NCBI GenBank assembly: GCA_023055505.1
Contig: JALIRH010000026.1
Coordinates: 6,463,591-6,527,590 of the forward strand
DNA: 64,000 nt
Source: Callipepla californica brunnescens
Lineage: Eukaryota; Chordata; Aves; Galliformes; Odontophoridae
Direction: 5' to 3'
In this document: positions 27,301 through 41,400 of the stretch, in pieces
How the letters are laid out: every line of letters begins with the position of its first letter
How positions within the stretch are numbered: position 1 is the stretch's first letter
Program-made: the position numbers and the translations under genes
The notes under the pieces: model-generated
The model's input: only the letters and a program-made list of their open reading frames with translations
Databases searched by the model: none
Told to the model about the DNA's origin: nothing

Positions 27301-30300
27301 TCAGGTTTTAGTAGCTCATTAAGCTTAGTAGGGTTGCTGGGAAATTTGTGACAGGCATCTGCCATCCTACAGCAAATTGAAACGGTTGTCCTGGAGCTTC
27401 TGGTCATTCCCTTCGTCCTGCCACTATCCAGTTATGGCTTCAGAGTGTAGGAAATAATCCTGACTTGGCTGGGAGTCACCTTGTGTGGAAATTCCCTCTG
27501 AAAGGAGCACTTTCAGATAATGATGTGCAGAAAGACACATGACCGTTTTAAGCTATCTATCCATTATTATAGTCCGTGTACTGTAATGAATGTTCTGAGA
27601 AAGTGGGAGGTTTTTATTGTGTAATAGGTAGCTATGTAAATTTATACACAGTTGTAAAATTATTTTTTCCTTCGCATTGGAAATGAATTCCTGAGAGAGA
27701 AATACGCTTCTGGAATAAGGAGTATGTTAACAGCTGTGCTGTATTCATTCCATGCCTAGCAGTTTCCATTTAATGGCATGTTATATCCTGTTCCTTGGCT
27801 TTTAATTTGAGAGAGGTGGGTAAAGAGAAGTAGCACATGCATGTGGATGAGGAGAGAGGAGTTCCATGTGCAAAGTGGAAGTTCTTTTCTCAGTGAAAAC
27901 TTGCTAACAATCCTCTAGGGGAGCGGATGGGCTCGTTGGTTTATTGGTCCAGTAATCGGGATGACCTTTTAGTGGTGGTTTACTGTTAACTCTTGTGCGT
28001 GAGCTGTATTCAGAATCTGTTGAATCACGTGAGAGTTTGGAAAGAATGTTTGTGACTTCTTTATCACGAAGTGGAGATACGTGGAAAGTTTACAACATAT
28101 ATCTGTGTTTAATTACAGATTAGTGCTGAAGGCGTGCACATTATCTTTAATGTCAATTTCTGTACTTGAGAACATCAGTCTTGAAAGGCTTAGTCTTATT
28201 ATATTGGCTAGTGTGACGTGACATGCAAATCACTTGAAAAACTGTTCACATATTTCTGTTGTAGGCATGAAATATGTAGCTGAGTCTTGCTTTCCGTAGT
28301 CTGGGTATGATAATTCCGGGTATATTGATAACTGTTTTCCAGACCATTCTTCTCTCAGGAAGGTAGCATTTCCTTTTCCGTATGCTAGTGTTCCGAAAAT
28401 AGTTTCAGATCTTCAGGATAGTCTGCTGCCGCTTCAGTAGCCTCACCCATTTTCCTGTCAGGAACATTTTCCAGATATGCAACTTAATTATTTGTTATGA
28501 ATTTATTTTATACTTTCAGCCATAGACTCTCTTTAACCTACCATAAAAAAAAAAAAACCCTTGAAAAAGAAAGTTCACCTCAGCGTTGGGACTGCAAGAG
28601 GCTTGTGTTTTCCTAAATTATGAGCAAGCTGGGGCCAAGTTTTTATGACCTAATTCTGACATCTGTGTGACATGTTGTCTTGGAAAGCAAAATGAATGTT
28701 ACAGATTTTGTGCTTTATTTTGATTTTCCTCATCCACAAGGGTAACCAGAAGATAAAGTAGGGTTTGTGAAGTGCCTGCTTTCTAAATATGCTTCTCCCT
28801 CCCACTCCTGCACGGTGACAGACTTTGAAATAAGCCCTGCACAAATTCCCAATAGAGATGGGGATGTTGGCAACAACTGCTTTTTTCCCAATAATTCACT
28901 TCAGTGATGGCCAAAAAAAAAAAAGAATACTGTAGATGCAGCTGCTGATATTTGCAGTTCCTCTATGAATCAATGAATTAGAAGTGTAGCTCTCATTTGA
29001 AGACAAGTTCTGCGCCCTTTGGGATTGTCCTCTTCTCCTTTGAAACCCAGTATGAAAGTATATTCACAATATGGTTTGAAATTGAGTTGTGTTTTTTTGT
29101 TTTGATTATGATGTCTCACCCAGCACAACTGCAAACAGTTCAGTCTGTGGTCCTCAGCCACGTTAATAACTTGGTTCTCCCTGGAAAAATGCTTTTCTTG
29201 GGTCAGCAGTTTTGGTTGTGTTTTGGGAATGAACAAGTGATGTTAAAGCTCTTCAATCAATTTCAGTTCAGTGATACCTGCTTTCCTCAGTGTATAAGTA
29301 GAAACAAACCTTTCTGCAATGGAATTTTCAGTTCTAAATCAAGACTCTAATACTCCTTTTAGAGCAGTTGTCTGTAAGAGAAAACTCAGTCTAGTGGTGT
29401 CTGGGTGGTTCAAAGAAAGCATAGAGAGATGTATCTTGGATGTTAAGAGCCTCAACTGCCTCTTGATTCTCGTTTGCAACCAGCATTATCTGTGTTCTCA
29501 GCCTCTAACTGTTGCTGAATTGTTGTCTTTCCATAGTAGGCCAAGAGTGGGGGGAATCAAATGGAACAGATGATGTTTCTTACAGGTCTAAAAGGAACAA
29601 GTAATAATGCTAAGTTGGCAACCTTATTTCCCATGGCCCTTGCTTAGTTTCAGATTTCTGACCAAGGGATACGGACGTGCAGCTCCTTCCTTATAGGTCT
29701 TTGCAAGAAGGCCTGCAGTGATAGTATACTCCTGACATCCAGGAAAATCACTTGTGTAGAAATGATGGTGGTGGATGAACTTGCCCTGTGGTGCATCAGG
29801 AAGTGGAGCTGCTCCTGTGCTCAAATTGGGATGGTTGGGTGTGCACCCTGCCTGGCACCACTGCTGTACTTACTCTGGGGTATTGCTCATTCACGTGACT
29901 GGAGAGTATTTAATGCCATGAACTGAATCCCCTAATGACCCACAGGATTACGTGGATCGCATGAAGAGGTTAGTGGTACCTCAGTCAACTATCTGAGCTG
30001 GTGTGAGGCCACAAAAAGCACGTGAGTAGGGTATCCCTCAGGAGGACTGAGGAAAGGTGAACAGTGTTTCTGACAGACTGTGTGTGGGACAGTAAGAATT
30101 TTTATCTCATTATAAAATACACGGCATGTAGTTTCTCTCAAGAGGTAGATCTTATGTGGTCTCTGTGGGGGCAGGTCACGCGACACTTCCATGTTAATAG
30201 GTTGGATTAAATGGTGCTTGATGAGACCAGACTGATACTTTGATTAACCGCCGTGCTTCACAGCTCACGATGGCTTGTTCTCTGTTAAGCTTTTAAGCAG

Positions 30301-33300
30301 ATTGCTTAATTGATGCAAAACGTTGGAAGGCACCATCTCTTTGCGGTTACTGGATAGCCACGACAGGAAGAAAGCTGACTGAATCTGAATGTGAGACGTC
30401 TATTTGGGGTGGACAAAGGACAAGACAATTAGTGGAGTGCGGTATTGAAAGGTGGAAAAATAAACAAAGGAGGAGAGTTGTTAGTGACATTTAAGTGTTC
30501 CTTTGGTAACATACTGTAGCTTTCCTGCTAGTAGAGTTCTGTAGGTGAGTAGTACTTAAGCAAAAAGAGGGCCCTCTGGTGCAGTAGCTTTTAACCACAG
30601 TCATTTTCTCAGTTACCCACCACAGCTGCTGTTCTAGTGAACATGCTGTATTCCTTCTGCGTCCTACTAGTTAATGAATGAGACCGTTAAGAGTGAGCGT
30701 GTGACTCTTCTTCATAGGCTTATAGCAAAACTTAGTGCAAGGAGGATGAATCCTATAAAGCAGGGTCTGTTTTCCTTGGAAATGCACGTGTTAATGAAGT
30801 TTACACCTTCTCCCAGAACACTGTCCCTAAAGAAAAGCTGACAAATGTATGCAGGAAGCGTTCTTTTCCATCAAAAATAATCAAACCTTGAACAAGGTCT
30901 CTTTTAGGCTGGAATTAAGTTGAGGCATGCTAAAAATTGTCACTCATTTTTTCATCTACTGTCCCTCATCCACTTATGAGAGACTGACGAGATGTGGCTG
31001 TATAGCAGTTCTTAAGAGCACACAGTTTCCCTCTGCTCCTTTGAAGTTGTCTGATTGTAAGCCCCTTTATGCCTCAACGTTCCGTGAAAATATTTTGGTA
31101 TATGGTGAAATGTTTTGGTATATGGCGTTTCCTTCACTAACTTGAAGGCTTCTTATCCATTTCTTCCTTGTCTCTGGGCTGACAGGGGGGAAATCTTTGA
31201 CCAGCAGGGCAAAAGCATTCAGAATTCAGTAACACAAGTATGACTGCCCTTGAGAACTGCTGGAGAATGCATCTTAGAGCTTCAGCAGAAGACAGCTTTG
31301 CTGACTGAACTGGGAAGCCTGGCAGTGTATTGCCCTATATTGCCTTGCTGTGTTAGGCTGTGCTTTTGTCTGTACCCAGCCATGCACACTTCTGTGCTAT
31401 TTTTTTGTTTTTAATCAAAAGTGAAACTTGTGAAGAGGTGTTCAGTGGGTGTGGACTTGACGAGGGGCTCTGCTGCGCTGTTCTTCCAGCATACTCTGCA
31501 ATAAAACAAGTATTTGTGTTGTTTGGGGAGCTGAGCCCTGTAATCAGCTGCAGAAAAAGAGCTGAAGATTTACAGACTTCTGAAGGAAAACTGAAAGCAG
31601 GTTCCTCCTGCCGGTCTGACGGCTTGGTCTCAGGCTCATCATTAATCTAAAACTACTCAGTTCAACCCTGAACTGATAAAAATGATTAAAATAATCCATT
31701 ATTTTTTGTTTTTAGCGATGCCAACCTCTTCTGTGTTTGGTGTTTTATAAATAAATCCATTTTTCCTAGTATTTCTGCACAGTATTATCAGGCTATTTGT
31801 CCTGCTTAATCAGAGTTAATTTGCAAGGAATGATTCAATGTTGCCATCACTGAGGCACATTTGGCCTTGCAAAATCATCAGGAAAACTTGCTAATCTAGT
31901 GGAAAAAAAATCTGCTTACAGCTAATACAGTGAATATATTATTTGTGGTACTGCTATAACAAGAGCACAGGAACTGTAGGTAGGTACATATCCTAAAATC
32001 TACTATCTCTTCCACTTCAGTTTCCTCTTTCATGCATGTACACTGCTTTCAGGTTTTACTGTGGACACTTAAGTTGATAATGTTGACTGTGGTTTTTGAA
32101 ACAGTATTTCAGACTCCGAAGTCTTCAAAGCTCACACAGTGTTCTGTATTGCTAAAAAGTTACGACATGGCGAGATGGCTTCCGGATTGGAAATATTTGC
32201 TTCCTTAAGGGAATTGATTTGATTTTATAAGTTATTGCACGCTGCAGTCTTGCTTGTCACTGTCTAGTTAGTTTTCAAATAGAGGTGTTTAGAGGGCTGT
32301 AGTCTTTGCCACTGCAAAGTGAAGGTCTCTGCGTCCTAAACTTTGGATCTGATAGCTGGGCTAGGTGCAAGTGAACATCATGTTTTCTAGAGGCAAGCTG
32401 TTGTGATTTCAGCTAATAACATCAACTGGGTAGTTATGCTCTTTGTTCCAAACTTAATGCAGTCTGTTTGTGATGAACTTGTGCAGTAGGGATGGACATT
32501 CAGAACAAACATTTTGATTTTGCTGTCTGAGAGGTTTCTGTTTGTCACCAAGGTATGAGTGACCATTTCATGCTACTTTGTTATTAGATATGTAAACGAC
32601 TTTAATGCTGAGATGTGTGTATATGCTGTCTACTGTTAAGTGCAGGGCTTTTTAGAACGTATGAATGCTGGAGGTAGATTTACTGATTTACAGTGTTTGT
32701 TGCTCGTATCCCAAAGATCTCTGAATGGGGGCAGCATTTGTGCAGGTAGTAACAAAACAGACATAGTGAGCAGGTGGGGCAGAATGCATGCAACAGCAGC
32801 TCAGGGGAATCTTTGGAAAAGTTTCCTGTGATTGAAAGTATAGAATTCCTACAGTCCACATTTTTCTTTCATCCAGGGCCGTTTCCCTGCCTTTTCCCTT
32901 TTTCCACCTCCTTCCCTCCCGACAGTTTCCCTCATCCCCTGTCATGGAAACCAGACAGAACTGTGACAAAAGCCTGTGTTGATTTGATCTGCCGCCATCT
33001 AAGTCTGTAGGAGATGTGATTTGAGTCAAACTGCTGGCGTGAGTCTGAGAACACCCAGCGTGTAATGGGAGTGTGCCCAGATCGGGATTTGGAAATGGCA
33101 TAGAGCTTCTACATGTCTGGTATGAAAAAATAAGCTCGGGGACATCATGTAGGAAAGCAGGGAACGTGCCTGCTTGTCGTGGAGGCTTGTTTCCCGGGGG
33201 GCTGTATCTGTTCTTTACGTTCTAGAGACTCTGTGCATCTCAAGAGTCAGGCATCACCAGCCTGATTTTTATCAGCGTTCTTGAAGAAAGCCATCACCTC

Positions 33301-35179
33301 CCTTATTGCTCCTTGCTAGCTTAAGTAACTGACCTGAAGTTTGTGATTCCACTTTTGGTATCGTTTTGGTGACAGTCTTCCATGTGATATCTAGATGTGT
33401 AGTTTCTTTAATAAATTCTTAAACAACGTGCAGACTCTACCTTGAAACAACCTCTAAGTTGGAAAGTCACGCAAATCAGAACTAGTAAATTCCAGAAATG
33501 AGCTTGCCTCTGCATTGTTAATTAAGTTCTCTTGCTGCACCTTATGATACCATCTTTAATTACATGATCACATTAGTTTTTCCAATGCTCCTTGCTTCAT
33601 TTCATGCGCAGGACAGATCTACTCGAGGGGTGAATTGGGGTTGTGCAACGAAGGACACTTCTGCCTGCAGGAGTCTGCTCAGCTGCTATGGAAATGGGAA
33701 GATTTGTGTTTGGAGGAGAGAGCTGATGAAGGGGAAATTGATAGGCAGCAGACAGGTGATCTAAAGGTTCCTTAAACATTCCTTTGGGTTGGTAGCTGTT
33801 ACAGTAGGCAAACTACTTGGAGCTGGCTTTCTCTGCTGCTCCTAGGAAATGTCACCAGAAGGTGTCTGTCCATTGAACATACAGTAGGAAATGGAGGGGA
33901 GCAGTGTTTGCAAGTGATGTTACCCGAAGAAATAAATGATCCCCAGATTTATGCTGTGCTCTCCGTGTAAGGAACGATTTTTCTTTGAAAGGGATAAACT
34001 GTACTGTGTTAACTGTATTGCATGGGAGTGTTTGGGAAATGCATCTTATGTATCTTACATGCAAAAGCTGGGTGTTAGAGGGAAGATCCTGATATGCAGT
34101 TGATTCTTGAACGTGTGAATATACAGAGGAGCAAGGTGGCACTGCACTATAAACTATTTGTCTCAGAACTATTAATATCGTAGCTTGGACTTCTTTTGGC
34201 TTTTTTAAACACTGCAGAATTGGCTGTTGTTTTTGTGGCAGTGTGTATGTTTTGCTGTTTGAAGGAGATATGCTGTGCAGAGCATACCTGCTTAGAGTGG
34301 AGATCTCCGCTGCAGAGTAAAGATATTTATCTTTTAGGATACATGCACAGAAATGTCTGCCATAGGAGCAAAGAATTCCTTTACAGTGCAGCATCGTATG
34401 TTACAGAAATCTCGTGATGTGTTTAACTGAGCCAAAGAATATCCTGGTCTCTTGGGATTCCAATGGAGAACATTTCAAAATGCACTCTCTAATGAAAACA
34501 TTTCTTCTATAATATACACGAGCTGTAGGAACGTGTTACGTGTTCGTTATCTTCCTAAACTCTGTGGAGGTTTTTTTTTGCTCTGACATGAAATTAAATT
34601 AATAGCTTAGTTGTTTGCAAAGAAAAAAAGAGTATAAGTTTAAAACTGATGGAGGGTCAAAAAGAAGTGGAAACTGCAGTACCCAAATTGGTTCTTAAAG
34701 GAATAATATGTTTTCTTAAGCCTCTCGAATATCTGGAAGATATCAGTCTTGATTTCATTTTTAACTTTCTCTTGCGGATTTGAAACTGCTTTGATACTCA
34801 GATATCTAGGATATTAAATAATGGATGAAAAGTAAGTGCCAATGTTTGGTCTTATTCTCATATTCCTTTAAAAATGACATCTCAACTTATTTGACTTTGA
34901 ATACGTGAAGGTTTTTTTTCCTTTTATGTCCTTGTTTTTGGATTGCTGTCCTTTGGTGTTGATAGAGGTATTTTACAGGTATTTCCAACTTCTTATGGTA
35001 TGCTTTCCAACAGAAGCATTGAAATATTTGCAGTTCTATCTGTTATTTTTCTGATGCTGTCTTTAAAAATCTAGAACTAACTTGTACTTTTTTTTACTAA
35101 AGCAGTCTGCACGACGTTCGTGATATATAAGACCTGATGTATATAGATGTGTTTTGTTTTGTGTTTTTTTCTTAAGCAG
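21346..35179. other. Non-coding, probable 5' intron of FHIP1A
   Basis: No exon is supported. The longest ORFs (25708-26220 plus, 33852-34394 minus) have Cys/Phe/His-rich chance-like translations. Small features: a T-run at 23492-23507, A-runs at about 28545-28557 and 28912-28924, a 13-bp direct repeat of period 20 (31093-31105 and 31113-31125) and a pyrimidine-rich tract at 32860-32945. The stretch ends at the polypyrimidine tract and acceptor of the first FHIP1A coding exon. Confidence 0.5.
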
Positions 35180-35411
35180 AGTGCTGTGGATGCCGAAGCT
35201 CAAAACGGGATATTGATCTCTTCATGATGCCTGGACAGTTTTTACTGAGAGCAGGATTTTCGAAGGAAGTTCAGCATGGCCTAGTTGGTTGACCTTTGGA
35301 AACTTTATAATGTCCTCTGGAGCAAGTGTCAGAAAAAGTCGGCAGGGTCTGAGCCTGCAGGGTGTTGACCCGGAAACTTGTATGATAGTGTTTACAACAC
35401 ACTGGGCACAG
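35180..35411 (+). CDS. FHIP1A: FHIP1A exon with 5' UTR and first coding segment (residues 1-34)
   Basis: A strong acceptor (T-rich tract about 35152-35172, then AAGCAG) ends at 35179, and the donor GTAATG starts at 35412. Coding starts at ATG 35310, the first Met after an in-frame TGA at 35214-35216, with A at position -3. The coding part is 102 nt (34 codons) and ends in phase 0 after THWAQ. The segment GVDPETCMIVF is the conserved FHIP N-terminus. The first 16 or so residues (MSSGASVRKS...) differ from the human protein as I recall it, which is normal for this end. The acceptor implies one or more non-coding exons further upstream, not identified here. The acceptor position is inferred from sequence only. 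Confidence 0.85.
35190..35292 (+). promoter_or_regulatory. Three upstream ORFs in the FHIP1A 5' UTR
   Basis: Three short ATG-started ORFs precede the main ATG: 35190-35216 (8 codons plus stop), 35224-35292 (22 codons plus TGA, starting with two ATGs in a row) and 35276-35284 (the minimal ATG-GCC-TAG). All end before the main start at 35310; the longest stops 17 nt upstream of it. uORFs of this type commonly lower main-frame translation. Whether they are in the mature mRNA depends on the acceptor at 35179 being used. Confidence 0.55.
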
Positions 35412-38400
35412 GTAATGCTTTTGACTTTTATTGATTTCAAGTATGTTGTATTAATGGGAGTTAGCTTCACTCTTACTGCTGGCGTTATCCTGAGTTTCTG
35501 AGGAACACGTCTTTCGTGCACAAGGTGACACTGAGCTGACTGCTGCAGGTGGGGGCACTGCTGTTTCTGAGATACTTCCAGTGTTAAGGAGGCACTGTGT
35601 AGGAGCCATCATCTGTCACTTCACTGCAGTAATACACTGATGTTGGTGGAGGAGCTGTTGTTCCACTGTGTTTTCATGGCAATTATCCTCCACAAAAGGA
35701 CTAAATGCAGTGGCTTTTACAGAGATAAAGAGCTTCACTGATTGCATGCAGAACAGAATTTAATCCAGGAGTCTGAGTGCTGGGATGTTATTACTCTGTC
35801 TTAAAATATATATTGCATGTTGCAAGAGTTTTGGGGCAGTAGTGGCCATTTGGTATCACTGAAGATGTGGCAAAGAAAAATTAACTATGTGGTGAATAAA
35901 AGAACCACTTCGTGGCAGTGATGCTCTTGAGCTCAGTTACTTGACCTGAAGAGTGAGCCCTTTGATTCCCACCCTCTCTGACAGAGGAGCTTACTGCAAA
36001 CATTAAAACTCAATTTCTGAAGTCTGAAGAGAACCTAATTTATTGATACTTCAGAAAACTCCCAAGTTTTCAACAGCAGGACAAGTGGCAAATTTAGGTC
36101 CTTGTAGAAATGAAAAAAAAACCAACAACTAAATTTCACTCTTTGATATCCAAAACATCTATCTCTAGAAAGCTTGACTGACAGATACAGGCAGTGCAGT
36201 ATTTATTATTTAGTTTTTTAAATTCCATGTTATGAATTTTGATGTCTTTTTTCCCCGTATGTATATAGGTAGGTGAATATTTTTAAATGTGTTCTTGATC
36301 TGCCTTTGTTTATTTTCAGGTTCTAAAAATCCTGGAGAAGCATGATCCTTTGAAAAATACTCAGGCCAAGTATGGTGCGATTTCACCTGATGAAGCCAGC
36401 ACTGTTCAGAACTATGTGGAGCACATGCTTTTCTTACTCATTGAGGAGCAGGCAAAGGATGCTTCAATGGGGCCCATTCTAGAGTTTGTGGTCTCAGAAA
36501 ACATAATGGAGAAGCTTTTTCTTTGGAGCTTGCGGCGGGAGTTCACTGATGAGACTAAAATCGAGCAACTCAAAATGTATGAAATGCTAGTAACCCAGTC
36601 TCATCAGCCTTTGCTGCATCACAAGCCGATCTTGAAGCCTTTGATGATGTTGCTGAGCTCCTGCTCGGGAACAGCCACTTCCACAGTGGAAACAGAGTTA
36701 GTTGTCCTCCTGAATCAGCTCTGTTCTATAATAGCCAAAGACCCTTCCATTCTAGAACTGTTCTTCCACACCAGCGAGGACCAAGGAGCTGCCAATTTCC
36801 TCATATTTTCCCTCCTGATTCCCTTCATTCATCGAGAAGGAACAGTAGGCCAGCAGGCTCGTGATGCCCTGCTCTTCATTATGTCCCTCTCGGCAGAAAA
36901 CAGCGTTGTTGCAAACCACATAGCAGAAAACACCTACTTTTGCCCAGTAAGTTATTCTTGCTTGGTCTTCAGTGTTAAACTAAGCATCTTTATTCCTATT
37001 GTCCTGTTCTGTCTTTTTTGATAAAGACGTGTTGTAACAGACTGCTTCTTTTATTTCTGATAACAACTGTTTTACAGACGTAATGCTGTTTGGGCCAGGC
37101 CTGCCTCCAGATGCAGTCTTGCTGCTTGTTTCCGTACCAGTATAGTTCCCTTCCTTTAGGCCCACACAGGTGTCTGTTTGTTTTTTGCAGTCACACAGTG
37201 AGTTTAATTGGAAAACTGATTGGAGTTACAGCAGAACTCTGCAGGGAAAGAAATGTCTGGCTTATCCTGAGGACCTGTAAGATTTTGGGAATGAAGGTAT
37301 TAGGAGAAGTGAAACCATGTTTTCTCAGGTTACTGTTTCTGATGGCAATGCTTGTTTCCACCAGTTATGTATACCACACTATAACATCAGTTGAACAATT
37401 CCATAAATAGGAGACTTGTTTTCCCTATAGATCTTGAGGTTCCAGTGGCCATCTTGGCCATAACGCCATCGTGCTGCTGTAGTCTGTTACAAAACTTGGT
37501 AGTAATGTCGTGTCGTTACATCTGGAAAATCAGTTGTACTGCATGAGCAGAAAACCTTAGTAATGAAACGGGTAAATATTCTAACAAACAGCATTGCATT
37601 ATTGCACCTGCTTCTTCACACCCGGTCACAATAATTACTTTGAGATCTGCAATGGATGGGTTCAGAACCAGGTATCATTCTGCAGAGAAGATGCAATTGT
37701 ATGTCAGTTTTGGGCCTGCCTTTCCACCTCAACATCTGCACAGTAGTTATTCCAACTGTAGGTCCCTATTTACTCTCAGATTGCCGTGTACTTTGGGAGT
37801 TGTGCAGATCCAGGCTTGCATTCTGGAGAAAGCCTGTAAGTTCCTAAATGAAACTTGTAAATGGTTTCCTTTGGCAACTGTAAATATTGCATCAAGTGTC
37901 TTGTGCTGAAAGACTCTGTTTGACCCTGTTTAATAGACACTGCTAAAAATATGAACCTGGTACTTAGATTGTCCCTGAGACAGATACCATTACTGGATCC
38001 ACGTTATAACTTCCATAATTACATCTTCCAATTAATTAAAAAAGAAGAATCCTTTTTACACCGAAGATAAAAGCCAGCTATATTAACCTTCAAACAGCAG
38101 GGTGCCATGATTGACAATTGTTCTAATTAAGATGGCCTCTTGTCAAAACGTGCTAAAGTTGGACTTGTCTGAACAGTAATGAGGCTGGCCTGAGTCTGTA
38201 ATAAAATTTTAATGCAGTGCCATAGAATTAGCTTGCTGGCACAAAATCTTTTTTGAGTTTGACTGTGATGAATTCAAGGACTGTTTTTTGTTCTGGTGAA
38301 AGACAGCGGTGGTGTTGCTTTATGTGACTGAAATCAGTGTAGCTGAGCCCACATCTGCACTGCAAAACAGGTAGCACACTTCTTTGCTTGTATGGATTGC

Positions 38401-41400
38401 ATCTGAGTATCACTGCGGTGATGCTGACTCAGGTTCCTTGGGTAATTGGTTGCCAGTACACTGGATTTTCTATACCATACTTCACTGCATAGTGTAAACA
38501 TGCCCTGGGATACAGTCTGGCCATAACTCTGCTGCTTCATATGTCCAGATCTGTGCCAAAGTAAACCTGAAGGGCCTTCCTGAAACTGTTTTTTGAGCTC
38601 ACTTCGGTTAGCAGCTTTTCAAAACTGGATTGTCTGTAGTATTCAAAACTGTGGGTGAGTGAAGAACAATGAAGGAAGAGAACAGGCTGCAGTGATGGCG
38701 CTTCCCTAAAGAATGTTGAGCATGAAATGTACAGACAAACTGTTAGGCCAAGTTTTTTGTGCTACAGCTTTCCTAACTCTGTGATTTAAGGTTTGTTATT
38801 GTGATAGGAAAAGTGTTTGCATGGCATTTTGAGCAGGGGAGCATCACAAAGCTTCTCCAGAAATACACCACAACTTAGAAAAGCAGATATTAAAGCAGAG
38901 AGATGTGTGGCTGCAATGAACATGAGAAGGTTGGGCTATACAAAGACAGGACTGCAGATGTAAGAGGAAAAAGAAGTGATAAAGGAAAGAAATTTATACA
39001 GGTGTGTAAATGACAGTGCCAGGTAGCGACTGATGATGTATTAACAGCACAGCATTTTGTAATGTGTTTGAGGCAGCAAATCTTGCAGGCAGGCAGGCAG
39101 TGTCTTCCGTGAACCAAGGCAAAGAGCATAGTTGAGGAGACTGGTTTAAGGAGAGACTCATGACTCAGTGGTGAAAAAGAAGCCATTGCGGAGGCTTGTC
39201 AAAGGAGATGAGCCTGTAGGATGGCCATGGCTATTTAATTTCTAGATTCTAGATTTTTTTTAAAGAAGGATGCTGTTTAAAGTAAAACAGAAACTTTATC
39301 CCTGGATGTGAACTCACTCATTTCCTTCCTTTTATGATAATTCCCCTTGATTGTCATCTTGCTCTTAAGACTCCATTAGCTTGTATGTACGTATAATTCA
39401 GTATGCCTTCTTATAGAGCATGAAGAGTTCTGCTAGCAAGTTCAAACACTTGTTCTATTTATACGGTGTTCTTCTATGAACATTTTCAAATGCTTTTTCT
39501 CTGAAGTATATAATAGAGGATATTGCTTCCATTTGCTGTGTTCCTCAGTGCTTCAGAAATGTAATTTCACATAGAACCATTTGTTACCTCATAACACCGG
39601 TAATCTGTCACTTGTTACTTCAGTAAGTCAGACAGTCTCAAGAATTCCTCCCCTGAAGACCTGCAGTGATTGTGTGTCTGCTGCTTTAGTTGCAAGCAGT
39701 GTAGTTTGTCCAAAGTCAGTGTCCTGTGCTTCAGAAGTAAACTTCCATGTCAAGGAGAAATGCAGATAGTGCACCGTTCTGAAAATCAGTTTGCCTTCTG
39801 TGAGTGTGTTTATGAATAGCAATTAAGTTCTGAGCAGACAGTGGAAAGCCAAGTGTGCATTAATTAACAGACTGCAGCACAGATTAAACTCAAGTTCTCT
39901 ATTCAGAATGTCTTCCTTCCTAGAATTTGATTCCTTTAGATTTTTGGTATCCCAGTGTGTACCCTACAACAATTATTTTTTAAATATATGTATGTATGTA
40001 CACAAAGACATATACGTAAATCATATGTAAAATGCGTATTTTATATTTATCTTTCTGTGAAAAAGCTGTGGTTTTTTTCACGATGCTTGGCTTAATTACG
40101 CCAGAAGAAATCCTTCTTCAAAGTTATGTGATTTTAGGAATGGATAAGATTCAGAAGGACTGCCTTTGTCCCCATAGGTGGATTAGCAAATGTAACTGGA
40201 TACACTTGCATGTCATCAGGACCTAAATCCGCTCGGTTGCTGAGCTGTACTTTGTCAAGAGTTTGTTGTCTAATAGATAAAACATCTATGTTTCCTGTGG
40301 GCTTGAACTGCATAGCCATATAGACATCAAGTAGCCGGTTCTTCAAGGAGGAAAAAGTCGTTCGGGAGTCTATTGGATGACAGCTACAAAGATTTCCATC
40401 AGCTTGTGTCCTGATGAGGATCGTGTTTAAAAGGCTCCTGAAGTTTAAAAAGAATTAGTCGTTTCTGATACAGAATGTATGACAACCGGCTCTTTCCCAT
40501 CTCTCTCTCCCAGATACCAGCTCCTGGAAGAATTATTTTATATAGAAGACTCTTTACAATACTCATGTTTTTCTGCCACATAACTCTTTCAAGAAGAAAC
40601 TGAATTAATCATAACACTCTCTCATGTTACTAAAACTTGCAAGACAAATGATTTGTTGTGTGGCAACGCCATTGAAACAGATGAACATTTGGGAAGTTAA
40701 CTTATTTCTCTTCTGTTTTTGAAATACAGGTGCTGGCAACAGGGCTAAGTGGCCTCTATTCATCTTTGCCTACGAAGCTGGAGGAGAAAGGAGAAGAGTG
40801 GCACTGCCTGCTGAAAGATGACTGGCTTTTGTCACCGGCCCTTGTGCAGTTCATGAATTCCCTTGAATTTTGCAATGCTGTGATACAGGTAATGGAGTGA
40901 GCTGAAATAGTTTTATAAACTCTGCAGATTTTTTGAATTAGTTTACTTTGATTTAGTACTGACACCAGCACGAGTCACTTGTAAAGTGAGGGCTTTGTGC
41001 TGTTTGTCCTGGTTACAGGGATAAATTAATATGTTTTTGGTTTTCAGATGACAGATGTTAATGAATGCAGCGTCGCTGTTCAGACTCTTGATGTTTCATC
41101 GCATAATTGGGAACATTTTCAGTGTTTTCAAAACCAAACAAAAATTACCCAAAGTGTTATTGCGTTTTAATGCCACTGTTGATTGTGAAAGTAATTTGAA
41201 TGCTTTAGCTTATGATGGAAAACGGTCTTAATATTTTTAAGCATTAAAAAAACCTCTCTATATCTAAACTCTCACAATAGTATATGAAAGAAAATAGTCT
41301 GTTTCACCTTGCAGCGCGTTAAAAGGAACCAAACAAAACACTTTCCTAAGCAGAACTTAGCTATCTTTCAAGGAATGTAATTTCATTGTAGATTGGCCTG

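Larger units (their letters stand above)
36947..40729 (+). other. FHIP1A intron between coding exons 2 and 3
   Basis: A 3.8-kb GT-AG intron. It holds a (GCAG)4 tract at 39085-39100, a TATG-type tract at about 39975-40005, and the antisense exon-like ORF at 40134-40437. Confidence 0.9.

Noticed and set aside
29624..29824. Minus-strand ORF with start-like and Pro/His-rich sequence
   Set aside because: Short, no conserved motif and no splice support.
33852..34394. 180-codon minus-strand ORF, the longest outside FHIP1A
   Set aside because: The translation is rich in Cys, His, Ser and Leu with no recognisable domain or splice framing, and looks like chance in AT-rich DNA.
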